Shown here: positions 40,100-49,318 of the stretch, one piece after another
Layout: every line of letters starts with the position of its first letter
Position numbering within the stretch: the first letter of the stretch is position 1
Assembly: GCF_000426725.1 (NCBI RefSeq)
Contig: NZ_AUFX01000013.1
Span: forward strand, 62,001 to 126,000
Length of the DNA: 64,000 nt
Direction: 5' to 3'
Source: Sporocytophaga myxococcoides DSM 11118
Lineage (GTDB): Bacteria > Bacteroidota > Bacteroidia > Cytophagales > Cytophagaceae
Translations under genes and position numbers: made by a program
The notes under the pieces: generated by a model
What the model saw: only the letters and a program-made list of their open reading frames with translations
Database searches by the model: none
Told to the model about the DNA's origin: nothing

Positions 40100-41194
40100 C
40101 TACTTTTTTAAAGATGCCATATCAATAACAAAACGATATCTGACGTCGCCTTTCAGTAAACGTTCATATGCATCATTGATCTGTTGAATACTAATCATTT
40201 CTATATCTGAAATGATATTATGTTTACCACAGAAATCAAGCATCTCTTGCGTTTCTGCAATTCCCCCAATCATTGAACCTGCAAAGGTTCTTCTATATGG
40301 TATGAGACTGAATGCAGCAACAGACAATGGATGCTCAGGTGCGCCTACTAATACCAATACACCATCAACTCTCAGCTGACCTAAGTATGCATTTACATCA
40401 TGCTGTGCAGAAACAGCATCCAAAACAAAATGTAATTTACCTGCATAACGTTGCATCTGATTTTTATCTTTGGACAACACTACATCATCAGCTCCAAGAC
40501 GTTTAGCATCTTCAACCTTAGAAGCTGAAGTAGTGAAAACAATCACCTCTGCACCCATTGCTTTCGCAAACTTCACTGCCATATGTCCCAAACCACCAAT
40601 ACCAACAATTCCCACTTTTTTACCAGGACCTACATTCCAATGCTTCAAAGGTGAATATGTAGTGATGCCTGCACATAGTAAAGGTGCAACAGCTGCCAGA
40701 TCAAGATTTTCAGGTACATGCAAAACATAGGCTTCATCCACCACAACGCTTTCCGAATAGCCTCCATAAGTCTGTGTACCCAGGTGCTTATCAGGAGAAT
40801 TATAAGTTGCTGTATTTCCCTCCTCGCAATATTGTTCCAGATCTTCTTTGCAATATTGACACTCTCTGCAGCTATCAACCATACAACCTACAGCTGCATG
40901 ATCTCCGACTTTAAATTTTGAAACATGCTTTCCTACACTCACGACTTTTCCTACGATTTCATGACCAGGTACACAAGGGTAGACAGTACTATGCCATTCA
41001 TTGCGAGCAGTATGAAGATCTGAATGACAAACACCGCAATATAGAATTTCAATTTCCACATCATGAGGTGTAGGTATTCTTCGATTTATTTTTATTTGTT
41101 GCAAAGATTTATCGGCTGCCGCAGTACCAAATGCCCTGACTTCTTTTGCTTTGACAGAAATTACACCTTCCGCTGTTGTCTTCAGTGTTTCCAT
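40100..41194 (-). CDS. Zinc-dependent NAD(P) alcohol dehydrogenase
   Basis: 364 residues, first in a three-gene minus-strand unit. Catalytic zinc ligands CGVCHSDLH and GHEIVG, structural zinc four-Cys loop (C-x2-C-x2-C-x7-C around residue 108), and the coenzyme site GIGGLGHMAVKFAKAMG are all present. It belongs to the cinnamyl-alcohol dehydrogenase/YahK branch, which reduces a broad range of aldehydes with NADPH. Aldehyde detoxification is the likely role. Confidence 0.9.
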   Translation of the reverse strand: METLKTTAEGVISVKAKEVRAFGTAAADKSLQQIKINRRIPTPHDVEIEILYCGVCHSDLHTARNEWHSTVYPCVPGHEIVGKVVSVGKHVSKFKVGDHAAVGCMVDSCRECQYCKEDLEQYCEEGNTATYNSPDKHLGTQTYGGYSESVVVDEAYVLHVPENLDLAAVAPLLCAGITTYSPLKHWNVGPGKKVGIVGIGGLGHMAVKFAKAMGAEVIVFTTSASKVEDAKRLGADDVVLSKDKNQMQRYAGKLHFVLDAVSAQHDVNAYLGQLRVDGVLVLVGAPEHPLSVAAFSLIPYRRTFAGSMIGGIAETQEMLDFCGKHNIISDIEMISIQQINDAYERLLKGDVRYRFVIDMASLKK

Positions 41195-41381
41195 ATTTAT
41201 AAGGTTTTGTTTTAAAAAAATATATTTTTATAAATTATTCACCATCCCTGAATCGCTTACACCGACAATAAAAGCAGATTATATCAGTATTGTTATATTG
41301 CAGCCAATGATTTCTGATATGGAAGTCAACAAACAGGAAAACAATTTGACCTGTCTTCTATGATTCTTGTCTGAGCTGGCC

Positions 41382-41885
41382 CTACCTGAATGGATTGTCA
41401 TCAGCAGAAGGTCCGTAGATTGATGGAACCGGGATTCCATTCATCCTCATATAAACAGTGAGTTGTCCGCGATGATGGATCCAGTGATTGATTGCCTCTG
41501 AAATTGATTCTTCCAATTTTTGAGATATCAGGATTTTTCCCTGGGCTTTTAATGTAAAATTCCTGGAAAGGTCATCATCTTTGATTGTTTGTAATGATTT
41601 TTTAGCTTTATTTATATTATCCTCAAAATAAGTAACCATTTCCCTTGTTGTCTTAGGGGTGAGTCTTGTAAAGGTGGCCAGGTCTATCTCGCCATTATCA
41701 ATCATAGAAGCTATCCAAAGCGGTATTTGAGCAACAAGTGTTGTCAGATATCCGAGTTCCATTGATGTTGGATGAGGTTTAAATCCAAATAAATTTTCTG
41801 GTATACGTTCAAGGCAATTTCTGGTAGCAGGTACTTCCTTGTCCAGTTCCCTGAGAATAGCATTCACAATAATGGATGACTGCAT
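41382..41885 (-). CDS. DinB-family protein
   Basis: 167 residues, a four-helix bundle. The C-terminal metal site is INHWIHHRGQLTVYMRMNG and it ends IPSIYGPSADD-like. In this family three His bind a metal; the first, usually in a THxAELPGW context, is replaced here (TTLVAQIPLW), so the site may be incomplete. The family includes bacillithiol- and mycothiol-dependent transferases. It is a single gene. Confidence 0.8.
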   Translation of the reverse strand: MQSSIIVNAILRELDKEVPATRNCLERIPENLFGFKPHPTSMELGYLTTLVAQIPLWIASMIDNGEIDLATFTRLTPKTTREMVTYFEDNINKAKKSLQTIKDDDLSRNFTLKAQGKILISQKLEESISEAINHWIHHRGQLTVYMRMNGIPVPSIYGPSADDNPFR

Positions 41886-42086
41886 AGAGTATAAAGATTT
41901 GCTTAAAACATATAACTTACAATGCCAAACTTGCTCAAACTAAAATAAATAAGATTAATGTTCATGTCTAACCGGCATTTTACTTATTTCAACTGCTGCT
42001 GGCTGGAACTGTTTTGCTTCAAAAAAAAAATATCAACCCTACCTGAATAAACAACATATTTCATGCAGTTAATAACTGATTTCCTT

Positions 42087-43310
42087 TTAACTAAGACGTT
42101 TAATTTCTTTTGTTAAAGTTTGCATTTCAGTCCTGGATTTAGTCAAAGCAATGGCTCTTTTATAATAGCTTATAGCTTTATTTACATCAATTTCTGAATA
42201 AAGATAACCTAGTAAAGAATAGTAATGGCTGCTATCCTCCAGATTTAATTTTTCGGCTTCCTTAATTCCTATTTCATTTCCATAAACTTTGGCCAATGCA
42301 AACGTTCTGTTCATGGCTGTTACAGGCGAATATTCAATAAGAACAAGTTGATTGTACAATTGCAAGATAAACTCCCATTTGTTTTCATCGGTAGGTGTTG
42401 TATGCCAATATGCAATGGTAGCTTCCAGATGATACTTGGAAATTTCATTTCCTTCATAAGCTTTTATTAAATAATGATTACCTTTTTCGATTAATTCATT
42501 ATTCCATAAACTTTTATCTTGCTGGTCAAGTAGAATTGCATCACCTTCTTCATTTGTCCTTGCGTCAAGACGTGAACTTTGAAAGCACATCAAAGCAAGC
42601 ATGGCATTGGTTTGTGGAGTATTCGTTATTGGATTTTCAGTAAGAATATAAGTTAATCGAACAGCTTCAGAACAAAGATCTTTTCTGATTGCCTGATTAT
42701 TTGTTTTTGAAAAGTATCCCTCATTAAACAATAAGTATAATGTTCTCAGAACTCCATCCTGGCGTACTTTGACTTCCTCTTCACTTAATATTTTAATTTG
42801 AAAATTATTATCCCGAAGCATTGTTCTTGCTCTATGCAATCGCTTTTTAATCGTCTCTGATTTTGATAACAATGCATTGGCTATTTCGTCCACACTAAAT
42901 CCACAAAGAATTTGGAGTGCTAGACAAATTTGGGCTTCAGCCGAAATGCTCGGATTACAAACAGAAAAAATCATAACCAATTGGCTATCTGAAATATTCT
43001 GACTAGTGAATTCGAAATCAATTTCAGCCTTGTCATCATTAGACTTCAAGACTTCCTTGATTTTATTTTCATAAACAGAATGATGCTTAAAATAATCCTT
43101 GGTCTTGTTTTTAGCTACTGTATAAAGCCACGCCGTGGGGTTGTCCGGAGCACCTTTAATCCCCCATACCTCGGAAGCTTTTAAAAAAGTTTCACTCGCA
43201 ATATCTTCTGCTATTTCGATATGCTTTAAATCAAATGAGTTACAAAGTACAGCGACAATCTTGCTATACTCAGTTCTGAATAAATGCGGTATTAATTCGG
43301 CTCCTTCCAT
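42087..43310 (-). CDS. ECF sigma factor of the ECF42 type with TPR-like tail
   Basis: 407 residues, twice the usual sigma size. Residues 1-85 are region 2 (AEDIASETFLKASEVWGIKG, AWLYTVAKNKTKDYF) and about 120-180 region 4 (LCGFSVDEIANALLSKSETIKKRLHRARTML). The long C-terminal part holds helical repeats (ATIAYWHTTPTDENKWEFIL, SHYYSLLGYLYSEID). This build and the DGPF gene next to it are the signs of group ECF42, which is not controlled by an anti-sigma factor. It should direct transcription of a small regulon, probably including its neighbour. Confidence 0.88.
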   Translation of the reverse strand: MEGAELIPHLFRTEYSKIVAVLCNSFDLKHIEIAEDIASETFLKASEVWGIKGAPDNPTAWLYTVAKNKTKDYFKHHSVYENKIKEVLKSNDDKAEIDFEFTSQNISDSQLVMIFSVCNPSISAEAQICLALQILCGFSVDEIANALLSKSETIKKRLHRARTMLRDNNFQIKILSEEEVKVRQDGVLRTLYLLFNEGYFSKTNNQAIRKDLCSEAVRLTYILTENPITNTPQTNAMLALMCFQSSRLDARTNEEGDAILLDQQDKSLWNNELIEKGNHYLIKAYEGNEISKYHLEATIAYWHTTPTDENKWEFILQLYNQLVLIEYSPVTAMNRTFALAKVYGNEIGIKEAEKLNLEDSSHYYSLLGYLYSEIDVNKAISYYKRAIALTKSRTEMQTLTKEIKRLS

Positions 43311-43319
43311 AGTCTGGAA

Positions 43320-43345
43320 AGCCCTTGCCTAGTATAGCAAGGGCT
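43320..43345 (-). promoter_or_regulatory. Hairpin between the DGPF and sigma-factor genes
   Basis: AGCCCTTGC and GCAAGGGCT (nine perfect pairs, eight-base loop) lie between the stop of the DGPF gene (43357) and the ATG of the sigma gene (43310). On the minus strand only TTT follows, so it is a weak terminator at best. TTCC and GGAA next to the ATG could form a second small stem. It could lower or tune sigma-factor synthesis from the shared message. Confidence 0.55.
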
Positions 43346-43356
43346 ATAATGAAAAT

Positions 43357-43698
43357 TTACAATGCATCAATTTCTCTTACCTCTACATTTCCTCCAATGG
43401 AGAATACAGGGCAACCATGTGCAAGTTTCGTTGCCTCTTCTAAAGAAGCTGCCTTTACAACTGAATAACCCAAAATTGACTCTTTAATTTCAGTATAAGG
43501 ACCGTCTGAAACAACGCTGTCATCTTTTAGCACCTTTCCCGTGTTAACTAATCGATTGCCCCGGTCAGCTAATTTACCTTGAGCTGCAATTCCTGCAACC
43601 CAATTCATCCAACTTTGTGTTCTTGCCTGCATCTCTTCTGGTGATGCCTTAGGCATAGCTTTGTAGTCTGCTCTGAAGATCAATAGAAATTCTTTCAT
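43357..43698 (-). CDS. YCII/DGPF-domain protein
   Basis: 113 residues. FLLIFRADYKAMPKASPEEMQ starts it, and VSDGPYTEIKESILGY holds the DGP motif of the family. A conserved His (KLAHGCPVF) and an acidic tail complete it. These proteins are nearly always found next to ECF42-type sigma factors, as here, and are thought to be the output or a sensing partner of that system. It is first in the unit, 46 bp before the sigma gene. Confidence 0.87.
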   Translation of the reverse strand: MKEFLLIFRADYKAMPKASPEEMQARTQSWMNWVAGIAAQGKLADRGNRLVNTGKVLKDDSVVSDGPYTEIKESILGYSVVKAASLEEATKLAHGCPVFSIGGNVEVREIDAL

Positions 43699-44346
43699 TT
43701 TATTAAAGTTTTATTGTTATATACCGCAATGACGATTGGAATCTCAAAACGGGGACAAAAGCATATGAACATTTTTTCTAAAAAAAGATTCATGTTATAA
43801 TAACCTCATCTACTTACACTTAACAATCTCAATTGCATACAAACCTCTGGCAACTGAGATTTGTGCGCCTTCTCTCTTCAATGCAAACTAAAATACTTTT
43901 TAAGAATAACAATGTAGGAATGAAAAAGAAATATCACAGATTGATAGTTCTTCGAATAAAAATGACTTAAGCATTTTTTATTCAATAATAGGGAACAGGA
44001 ACCAGTATTCAAATCTAACTTACCAACTGGTTTTAAAGTATTTATACTAAAAAACTAGATCCACTTACCTTAACAATATATTCAAGTTTGATCAAAAAAA
44101 CAGTATCATTATAAATAAATGCGTGTCAATAAACTGAAGTGTAGAAAGTACTTTAATGTCATTGTAGAAAGGGCCTAGAAAGAGATAATTTCTTTATAGT
44201 TTTCTGAAATAGAGAACAGCACATGAAATACTAACATCTATTTAAGTTTATCATAAACAAAAACTAATTAATTTTTAACTAAATTTAAAAAACTGACACT
44301 GTGGTTCGAGATAAATCGCGCCCATTATAATAGAGAGACTATATTT
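43699..44346. other. Intergenic region with no visible gene
   Basis: 648 AT-rich bases between divergent genes. It should hold the promoters of the DGPF/sigma unit and of the second PAS-LuxR regulator. GTAGAAAG occurs twice near 44141 and 44165. I see no coding remnant or strong hairpin. Confidence 0.5.
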
Positions 44347-45150
44347 ATGAATGATCAAAACCTCAATTTCAAGGCTTACAATGAGCATTATAGTTATTTC
44401 CAGCAGTTGCTCCGAACAAACAATATCAAGGATGTTGCTCCAGAAAAAATAGAAAAAAAACATTTTCCGGATGTAAAACAATATGAGGCTCTTTTAAAAA
44501 TTACGCCTGGTATCATTCTCCTTGTTGATTACTCACAACATAGCTATTTATATCATTCTGAAAATATATCTTTACTGGACCTTGATATTGATTTGATGTA
44601 TCAGTTTGGAACTACCTACACCTTTTCTCTCTTCCAGAAAGATCACTACGAAATTATGCGCAGTCATATTTTTCCTGAAGTTTACAAGCTCTTCGGTGAA
44701 TATATTATGAAGGGTGAATGCCATAACCTTCGAATTGCCTATTGCAATAAAATGAGGACACCTTCCGGAGAATATAAATGGTTTATGCATCACCTAAGTG
44801 TATTAACCTCTCGTAAAAATGAGCCTGTCGTGGGTTTAAAACATATGATTGAAATAGATCATTTCAAAAAAGATAATGTGATTGACTTTGCCGCGTACAT
44901 CGTTAATCCTGACAATACGCAAAGCACAATTCTTAAAAAATCGATTAATCCGGATGAAGAATATACTCTGTCTAAAAGGGAAAAAGAAGTTATGGTATTA
45001 TTGGCTCAGGGTAAGACAAGTAAACAGATTGCGCTTGAGTTAAATATAAGTCATCATACTGTTAACAACCATAGAAAAAAGATGCTTCAGAAAACGAATA
45101 CAGCTAATGTAACTGAGTTGATGAGTGTGGCTTCTCAAAGGTTAAAATAG
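44347..45150 (+). CDS. PAS-LuxR transcriptional regulator, second copy
   Basis: 267 residues. It shares its design with the gene at 4104: a PAS fold (about 45-175, LLKITPGIILLVDYSQHSYLYHSENIS to EYKWFMHHLSVL) and a LuxR helix-turn-helix (LSKREKEVMVLLAQGKTSKQIA, then HTVNNHRKKMLQKT). No receiver domain. The N-terminal half is poorly conserved between the two, which suggests they sense different things. The DUF7000-like gene starts 57 bp downstream on the same strand. Confidence 0.85.
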   Translation: MNDQNLNFKAYNEHYSYFQQLLRTNNIKDVAPEKIEKKHFPDVKQYEALLKITPGIILLVDYSQHSYLYHSENISLLDLDIDLMYQFGTTYTFSLFQKDHYEIMRSHIFPEVYKLFGEYIMKGECHNLRIAYCNKMRTPSGEYKWFMHHLSVLTSRKNEPVVGLKHMIEIDHFKKDNVIDFAAYIVNPDNTQSTILKKSINPDEEYTLSKREKEVMVLLAQGKTSKQIALELNISHHTVNNHRKKMLQKTNTANVTELMSVASQRLK

Positions 45151-45207
45151 CATTTTTACGAATGTCTATCTTAGTGTTTAATACATTGCAATTCTAATTT
45201 TAATAAA

Positions 45208-45702
45208 ATGAAACCATTAAACAACTACGTAGAAATCTATAAAGAACAACTTGACAAAGGGGATATTCAGGAAGCATATGGCAGACTGGTGAAATTTGTA
45301 ATGAAATTGAATTCTTCTTTTTCTAATGATTTAGCTGATAGATACTCTTTTGGAAACCTATTTCAAGGTTATATGGATTATACATACTTCTATTTCAGCG
45401 ATGACTTTCTAAAGAAACGAAAACTTCGTTTTGGGTTAGTATTAAACCATTCCAAAATGAGATTTGAAATTTGGTTGCTAGGCCAGAATATAAAAGTTCA
45501 GGAAAAATATTGGCAAATATTAAAAGACACTAAATGGAATAAAAACAGAACAAGCAGACCTCAATATTCTGTACTTGAAGCTATAATACTCGAGAATCCA
45601 GACTTTAATAATTTAGATAAACTCACTCAGCAACTTAAAAAGTCATTGATTAAATTCACAGATGAAATAACTGAACATATCCAAAACTGCAAGTTGGCAT
45701 AA
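45208..45702 (+). CDS. DUF7000-like protein
   Basis: 164 residues, soluble and helical. MKPLNNYVEIYKEQLDKGDIQEAY at the start, FQGYMDYTYFYFSDDFLKKRKL with LRFGLVLNHSKMRFEIWLLG in the middle and RPQYSVLEAIILENPDFNN near the end match a family of unknown function seen across Firmicutes and Bacteroidota. No catalytic residues are obvious. It follows the second PAS-LuxR gene closely and may be read with it. Confidence 0.68.
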   Translation: MKPLNNYVEIYKEQLDKGDIQEAYGRLVKFVMKLNSSFSNDLADRYSFGNLFQGYMDYTYFYFSDDFLKKRKLRFGLVLNHSKMRFEIWLLGQNIKVQEKYWQILKDTKWNKNRTSRPQYSVLEAIILENPDFNNLDKLTQQLKKSLIKFTDEITEHIQNCKLA

Positions 45703-45759
45703 CTTCTCTGTGGTAAAGATGGGACGAACATTTACATTCTGAAAATTCAAAATAATCAC

Positions 45760-45786
45760 AAAGGATATGATGTTTACATATCCTTT
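45760..45786. terminator. Hairpin between convergent genes
   Basis: AAAGGATATG pairs perfectly with CATATCCTTT around a seven-base loop, between the stop of the plus-strand gene at 45702 and the stop of the minus-strand gene at 45811. The T-rich tails are short on both sides, so it is a possible two-way terminator. Confidence 0.6.
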
Positions 45787-45810
45787 ATGATTATTAACAT
45801 TAGCGATTAA

Positions 45811-47622
45811 TTACATCCCTACAATTCCACCTAAACCTGCAGCTATGCCAGATACTACCAGCATTGCAAATAACCACCATCCTGCTTCAGCTGCAAGCTT
45901 TCTAGTGTTCTCCGCTTGTTCTAAGGCAAACTCACTAGCTTCTCTTGTTTTACGCCTAATTAAATCCTCTGCTTGATCCACTCTCTGAACTGTATCTGAT
46001 TTTACATCTTCGAATTTTCGAACTACGTTATTTATTTCAGATTTATTCAATGCTCCGCTAGCAGTTAAAAGTCCAACCAAAGTATTTGTATCCATTTGAT
46101 TCAACTTCATCTTTAATACCTTTGGTGCCAATCTCGGATTCTGAATCATAAAAATGAGTTCTTTCTTCAAAAGATTATAATCCAATTCAGGTCGATCTAT
46201 TCTTCTAAACAAATTTTGAAATTTACCTTCTAGTTTGTTCATGTATTCATCCTTTTTTGATGCAAGAGTTTCCTTAACCTGCTCCTTCGTTTCTTCTAAT
46301 TTGGGTTTAACTATTTCTTTAATTTTAGATGACCGCAATATGGAATTCAAAGCATCTTCCAATTTATCTGCAACATTCAAAGCTTCAGATCTACTTACCC
46401 CTTTTTGTTCAGCGACTGCAGTAGCGATGTCATTCTTATCAAATAACTTCCCTTGACTCTTTATTTTTGCAACATCTACATCGTGACTAAATATTTCATC
46501 GATCTCTGCTCTCACAATTTCTGGATCAGTGTCAATTGGATTTCTATCCATAACATAATGTTCCATCTCATCTTTTATTTTGGGCAGGTACTCTTCTTTA
46601 AATTTAGGAATATATTCTTCCTTAACTTTTGGTAAAACTTCTTCCTTTACATATTCTGAAGCTTTAGATCCAAGCCCCCCTGCCTGTCTGGAAACTCCTG
46701 ACAATCCTACTCCTGAAAGCGCGCTTTCAAATATTTTATCTAAACTGGATACATCAGTTCTACTGAAAGCAGGCTCCTTCTCAGCTACTTTAATAAATAG
46801 TTCCCTGATGTCAGGAGAAACACTACCTTTTTGCTCTATTTTTATCTCATTTAATAGTTCAGCAAGTTCTCTCCTAAACTGATGGGTATCAAACTTTGGT
46901 CTTATCTTTTCAATGACATTATCAAACTTCGCACTCATTCCAGGATCTTCCACTAATTGATATACTTCCTCTTTAATTTTCTCAACTACATTACTGTCTC
47001 TTTCACTCTGAGACTCATGGCTGGAAAATATTGATCCTGCACCTGAAATTCCTGATTTTATAGCATTGATTGCAGCTCCCCAAACACCACTGATAATGGA
47101 ACCAAGTGCTCGACTCTCAAGATAAATCATAGTCATACTGAATACAGCCCAAATTACAAGGCCTAGAGTAAAACCTATAGCGTTACTTTCTATCAGTGAC
47201 AATTTAACAGCTAACATACAAGCGAGAAATAGAGATATAGCCCCTGTGACCAATGTCCATCCGCCTGCCAAAGACATAAATTTGGATGCTACATTTTTAG
47301 ACTCTTTTTTTTCATCTGGTTCTTCTTCGCTATATCTTTCTCTTTTATTATCTAAATAAGTATTACGCAGAAACCTTTCTGTTTTCTGTTTGATATTACC
47401 AATTGATGTGATACCTAATGCTACTGATAAATTTGTCAGTATAAACTGGAAACCCAGTGCCATTAACACTCCTGCCACAATAGTTACAAGAAAGTTTGGA
47501 TTAGTTATCATTTCTGAATCCAGCAAAGATGAATTGGGACCCAGATCAGATTGGCCATATGTATTTATTGCCAGGACAATTCCAGCTAAAAGTGAAATTA
47601 ATCCTATAATAGTCTTTTTCAT
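45811..47622 (-). CDS. Large membrane protein with helical repeats, unknown
   Basis: 603 residues, unrecognised. The first helix (MKKTIIGLISLLAGIVLAINTYGQ) may be a signal peptide. Further membrane segments lie at about 48-70, 118-140, 148-170 and 585-602. Between them, residues 190-570 are soluble, with two or three copies of a motif that pairs a short helix and an Asp (KFDNVIEKIRPKFDTHQFRRELAEL; NLLKKELIFMIQNPRLAPKVL) and long charged helices (KVKEEYIPKFKEEYLPKIKDE). Similar repeat-bearing proteins are known in cyanobacteria, but I know no function. A stress or envelope role is only suggested by the DUF421 genes next door. Confidence 0.55.
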   Translation of the reverse strand: MKKTIIGLISLLAGIVLAINTYGQSDLGPNSSLLDSEMITNPNFLVTIVAGVLMALGFQFILTNLSVALGITSIGNIKQKTERFLRNTYLDNKRERYSEEEPDEKKESKNVASKFMSLAGGWTLVTGAISLFLACMLAVKLSLIESNAIGFTLGLVIWAVFSMTMIYLESRALGSIISGVWGAAINAIKSGISGAGSIFSSHESQSERDSNVVEKIKEEVYQLVEDPGMSAKFDNVIEKIRPKFDTHQFRRELAELLNEIKIEQKGSVSPDIRELFIKVAEKEPAFSRTDVSSLDKIFESALSGVGLSGVSRQAGGLGSKASEYVKEEVLPKVKEEYIPKFKEEYLPKIKDEMEHYVMDRNPIDTDPEIVRAEIDEIFSHDVDVAKIKSQGKLFDKNDIATAVAEQKGVSRSEALNVADKLEDALNSILRSSKIKEIVKPKLEETKEQVKETLASKKDEYMNKLEGKFQNLFRRIDRPELDYNLLKKELIFMIQNPRLAPKVLKMKLNQMDTNTLVGLLTASGALNKSEINNVVRKFEDVKSDTVQRVDQAEDLIRRKTREASEFALEQAENTRKLAAEAGWWLFAMLVVSGIAAGLGGIVGM

Positions 47623-47905
47623 AAATTTTATTATTCAAGTAAATAATATGTCTACTTCAAAACTGCTGTCTTTTTAATATCGTTCGCATATTTATTGAAC
47701 AAGAGATAACAATTAATCTGTTTTGTATTAGAAAGATGATCTTTTTAAAAAAAATAGAGTCATACTATAATTTTTATATAACATAATAGTGTACCAAGTT
47801 CATAAACATTTGTAAAATTAAAATTCATCACATCTAACTTAATTTTTAGCAAACATGTAACAAGCTTTAAGGTTAGTCTAATCTTGATTCTCAACATGAT
47901 TAAGC

Positions 47906-48595
47906 ATGAAAAAAGAAGATGTGCACCTGTACGATTGGAAAAGAATTTTAATCGGAGAAGCACCCTGGTCCTTTATGCTCGAAGTGTTTATCCGAACAAT
48001 TATTATTTATATATTTTTAATTATTGCCATGAGAATAATGGGAAAAAGGATGTCTGCTCAACTTTCTATTTTTGAACTTGCAATTGTAGTAATGTTAGGA
48101 GCAATTATATCTATACCTATGCAAGTTCCTGACTATGGATTATTAGTAGGTATATTCATCCTTATTATCGCAGTCTTTCTGCACAGACTCATAAATATTA
48201 TTTCTCTGAAGAATCCATTTTTTGAAAAGCTTACGCAAGGAGAATCATCTACAATTCTGAAAAATGGAGAATTGCAACTAGGGGAAATGAAAAAAGTTTC
48301 CTTGTCAAGGGAAAACTTATTTGCCAATTTGAGAAGTAAAAATGTGCAACATCTCGGACAAATAAGCAGAATATATTTAGAACCTACAGGCAACATAAGT
48401 ATTTTTAAATTCAAGGATATCCATCCTGGATTATCAATTATGCCAGATAGTGACATTGATTTAAAAGGGCATAGCAATATATCGAGCAATTATTTTGCAT
48501 GTATTAGCTGTGGCAGAGTTGAACAAGGAAAAATATTCTCTAACCAAAAATGTATCAATTGTGGAAGTAAACAGTGGACTGAAGCAATACAATAA
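47906..48595 (+). CDS. DUF421 (YetF-like) membrane protein with zinc ribbon, first of a pair
   Basis: 229 residues. Three membrane helices in the first 95 residues (VFIRTIIIYIFLIIAMRIMG, IFELAIVVMLGAIISIPM, YGLLVGIFILIIAVFLHRL), then the DUF421 soluble domain (LKNGELQLGEMKKVSLSRENL, LGQISRIYLEPTGNISIF). Unlike Bacillus YetF it ends in a zinc-ribbon-like CISCGRVEQG and CINCGSKQW (two CxxC pairs). The start of the next gene directly follows its stop, so the two are co-translated and may form a heteromer. Confidence 0.85.
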   Translation: MKKEDVHLYDWKRILIGEAPWSFMLEVFIRTIIIYIFLIIAMRIMGKRMSAQLSIFELAIVVMLGAIISIPMQVPDYGLLVGIFILIIAVFLHRLINIISLKNPFFEKLTQGESSTILKNGELQLGEMKKVSLSRENLFANLRSKNVQHLGQISRIYLEPTGNISIFKFKDIHPGLSIMPDSDIDLKGHSNISSNYFACISCGRVEQGKIFSNQKCINCGSKQWTEAIQ

Positions 48596-49306
48596 ATGAA
48601 GCCTGAAGAAATTCATTTATACGATTATATCCGAATCCTTTTTGGTGATGTACCCTATGAATATTTTATTGAAGCTTTAGTTAGAATTCTTTTTACATTT
48701 ACGATCCTGATAATTTCCCTCAGACTAATGGGAAGAAGAATGGCAGCTATGCTGGATATGCATGAACTTTCCGGTCTTGTAGCTCTCGCTGCTGGAATTG
48801 GTGTCCCCTTAGGATCACCTGACAGAGGATTATTACCAACAGCAATAATTGCGACAATAGTAATTTGCATGCAAAGATTAATTTTTTCCATCGGTTTTAA
48901 AAACAAAAAAATAGAGTTGCTTTTGCACGGAGATATGTCCCTTTTAATTGAAGACGGCACAATAAACCTTACAAATTTAAAGAAGACACTTATTTCAAGA
49001 AATCGGATATATGCACAATTAAGATCATTCGGAATCAAAAATATGGGAGAAGTTCAAAGGCTTTATATTGAAAACAATGGTGGCTTTACTCTGATGAAGA
49101 ATGATGGGCGTTCCCCTGGCCTGTCTATCATACCTAAATATGATATACAATTTGAACAATCAGAAATGAAGCATATTAAAGACACATGTTCTTGTACAAT
49201 TTGCGGATATACTCGGAAATTAAATGAAGGTTTCGAAAAATGTAACAATTGTGGAAATAATGATTGGGAAGAATCAGTTGTTGAAAATAATCAGGAAAAC
49301 TTCTGA
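48596..49306 (+). CDS. DUF421 (YetF-like) membrane protein with zinc ribbon, second of a pair
   Basis: 236 residues, similar to the gene just upstream: three helices (ALVRILFTFTILIISLRLMG, HELSGLVALAAGIGVPLG, LLPTAIIATIVICMQRLIF), a soluble half (IEDGTINLTNLKKTLISRNR) and CTICGYTRKLNEGFEKCNNCG at the end. Both carry the MGRR/MGKR turn after helix one that is typical of the family. The pair probably arose by duplication before the ribbon sequences drifted. YetF proteins are linked to spore envelope and stress in Bacillus, where their reaction is unknown. Confidence 0.85.
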   Translation: MKPEEIHLYDYIRILFGDVPYEYFIEALVRILFTFTILIISLRLMGRRMAAMLDMHELSGLVALAAGIGVPLGSPDRGLLPTAIIATIVICMQRLIFSIGFKNKKIELLLHGDMSLLIEDGTINLTNLKKTLISRNRIYAQLRSFGIKNMGEVQRLYIENNGGFTLMKNDGRSPGLSIIPKYDIQFEQSEMKHIKDTCSCTICGYTRKLNEGFEKCNNCGNNDWEESVVENNQENF

Positions 49307-49318
49307 TTTAACCCTCTC

